This document shows positions 12,203-12,257 of a stretch of 12,257 nt of DNA, piece after piece. A model generated the notes under the pieces. The model saw only the letters and a program-made list of their open reading frames with translations. It was not told where the DNA came from and did not search any database. The stretch lies in NCBI GenBank assembly GCA_016208805.1, contig JACQXL010000096.1, forward strand, positions 1 to 12,257, given 5' to 3'. The DNA comes from Planctomycetota bacterium. Lineage in GTDB: Bacteria; Planctomycetota; MHYJ01; JACQXL01. Made by a program: the position numbers and the translations under genes. How positions within the stretch are numbered: position 1 is the stretch's first letter; every line of letters begins with the position of its first letter.

Positions 12203-12257
12203 TTAACGAATGTAACCCATAAGATACAGTTCCGCCGCAGTGGTTACGCCATCCCGA
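12203..12257 (-). CDS. 3' end of a gene with dockerin-like C-terminus
   Basis: Only the last 17 codons are visible: RDGVTTAAELYLMGYIR then TAA at 12205-12203. The D-G-V-T-T-A-A-E-L-Y-L-M-G pattern resembles the second half of a type I dockerin or EF-hand calcium loop followed by its helix, which would suit an exported protein. Reality of the frame is supported by the synonymous-only differences from its duplicate at 12043-12090. The rest lies beyond the window. Confidence 0.6.
   Translation of the reverse strand, partial: RDGVTTAAELYLMGYIR

Overview
The window comes from a bacterial chromosome of roughly 50% GC, most likely an uncultivated, environmental, Planctomycetota-like lineage. That placement is inference. 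It rests on the mcsA/mcsB pair, a large TPR + FG-GAP/VCBS + ASPIC/UnbV protein, a dockerin-like C-terminal tail, and intergenic regions packed with small dispersed repeats. No rRNA, tRNA or CRISPR was seen.

Layout: (1) 1-1206, minus: an IS4-family transposase open at the window edge, its 3' end overrun by a nested repeat and its ribosome binding site buried in a hairpin (1211-1258). (2) 1207-1981: a gene-free block with hairpin repeats, an eleven-unit 22-bp tandem array, a G-quadruplex motif and a 73-bp dyad phased at 9 bp. (3) 5025-1982, minus: M16 metallopeptidase, thpR and recA, closely spaced and probably co-transcribed. (4) 5094-7297, plus: a promoter, then queD overlapping mcsA, then mcsB (protein-arginine kinase). 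This resembles the Firmicutes mcsAB pair without visible ctsR or clpC. (5) 8357-7332, minus: an RluD-type pseudouridine synthase. Upstream of it on the same strand is an unrecognised 162-residue gene with its own good sigma-70 promoter. (6) 9221-11947, plus: a TPR/FG-GAP/UnbV protein that seems to have lost its N-terminus where repeats adjoin it. (7) 11948-12257: a long hairpin, then two copies of one 15-codon C-terminal tail on the minus strand flanking a 104-bp MITE-like palindromic repeat. The right copy is the 3' end of a gene that enters from outside the window.

The most unusual theme is the repeats. At least three palindromic families recur in intergenic DNA and also inside open, conserved genes (thpR, the UnbV protein, probably rluD, the transposase), where they add short in-frame peptides. 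They are often nested inside one another. A second class, with 9-10 bp phasing, sits at gene boundaries and in places supplies stop codons or occupies ribosome-binding regions. The in-gene insertions resemble the Rickettsia palindromic elements in principle, but the sequences here are different.
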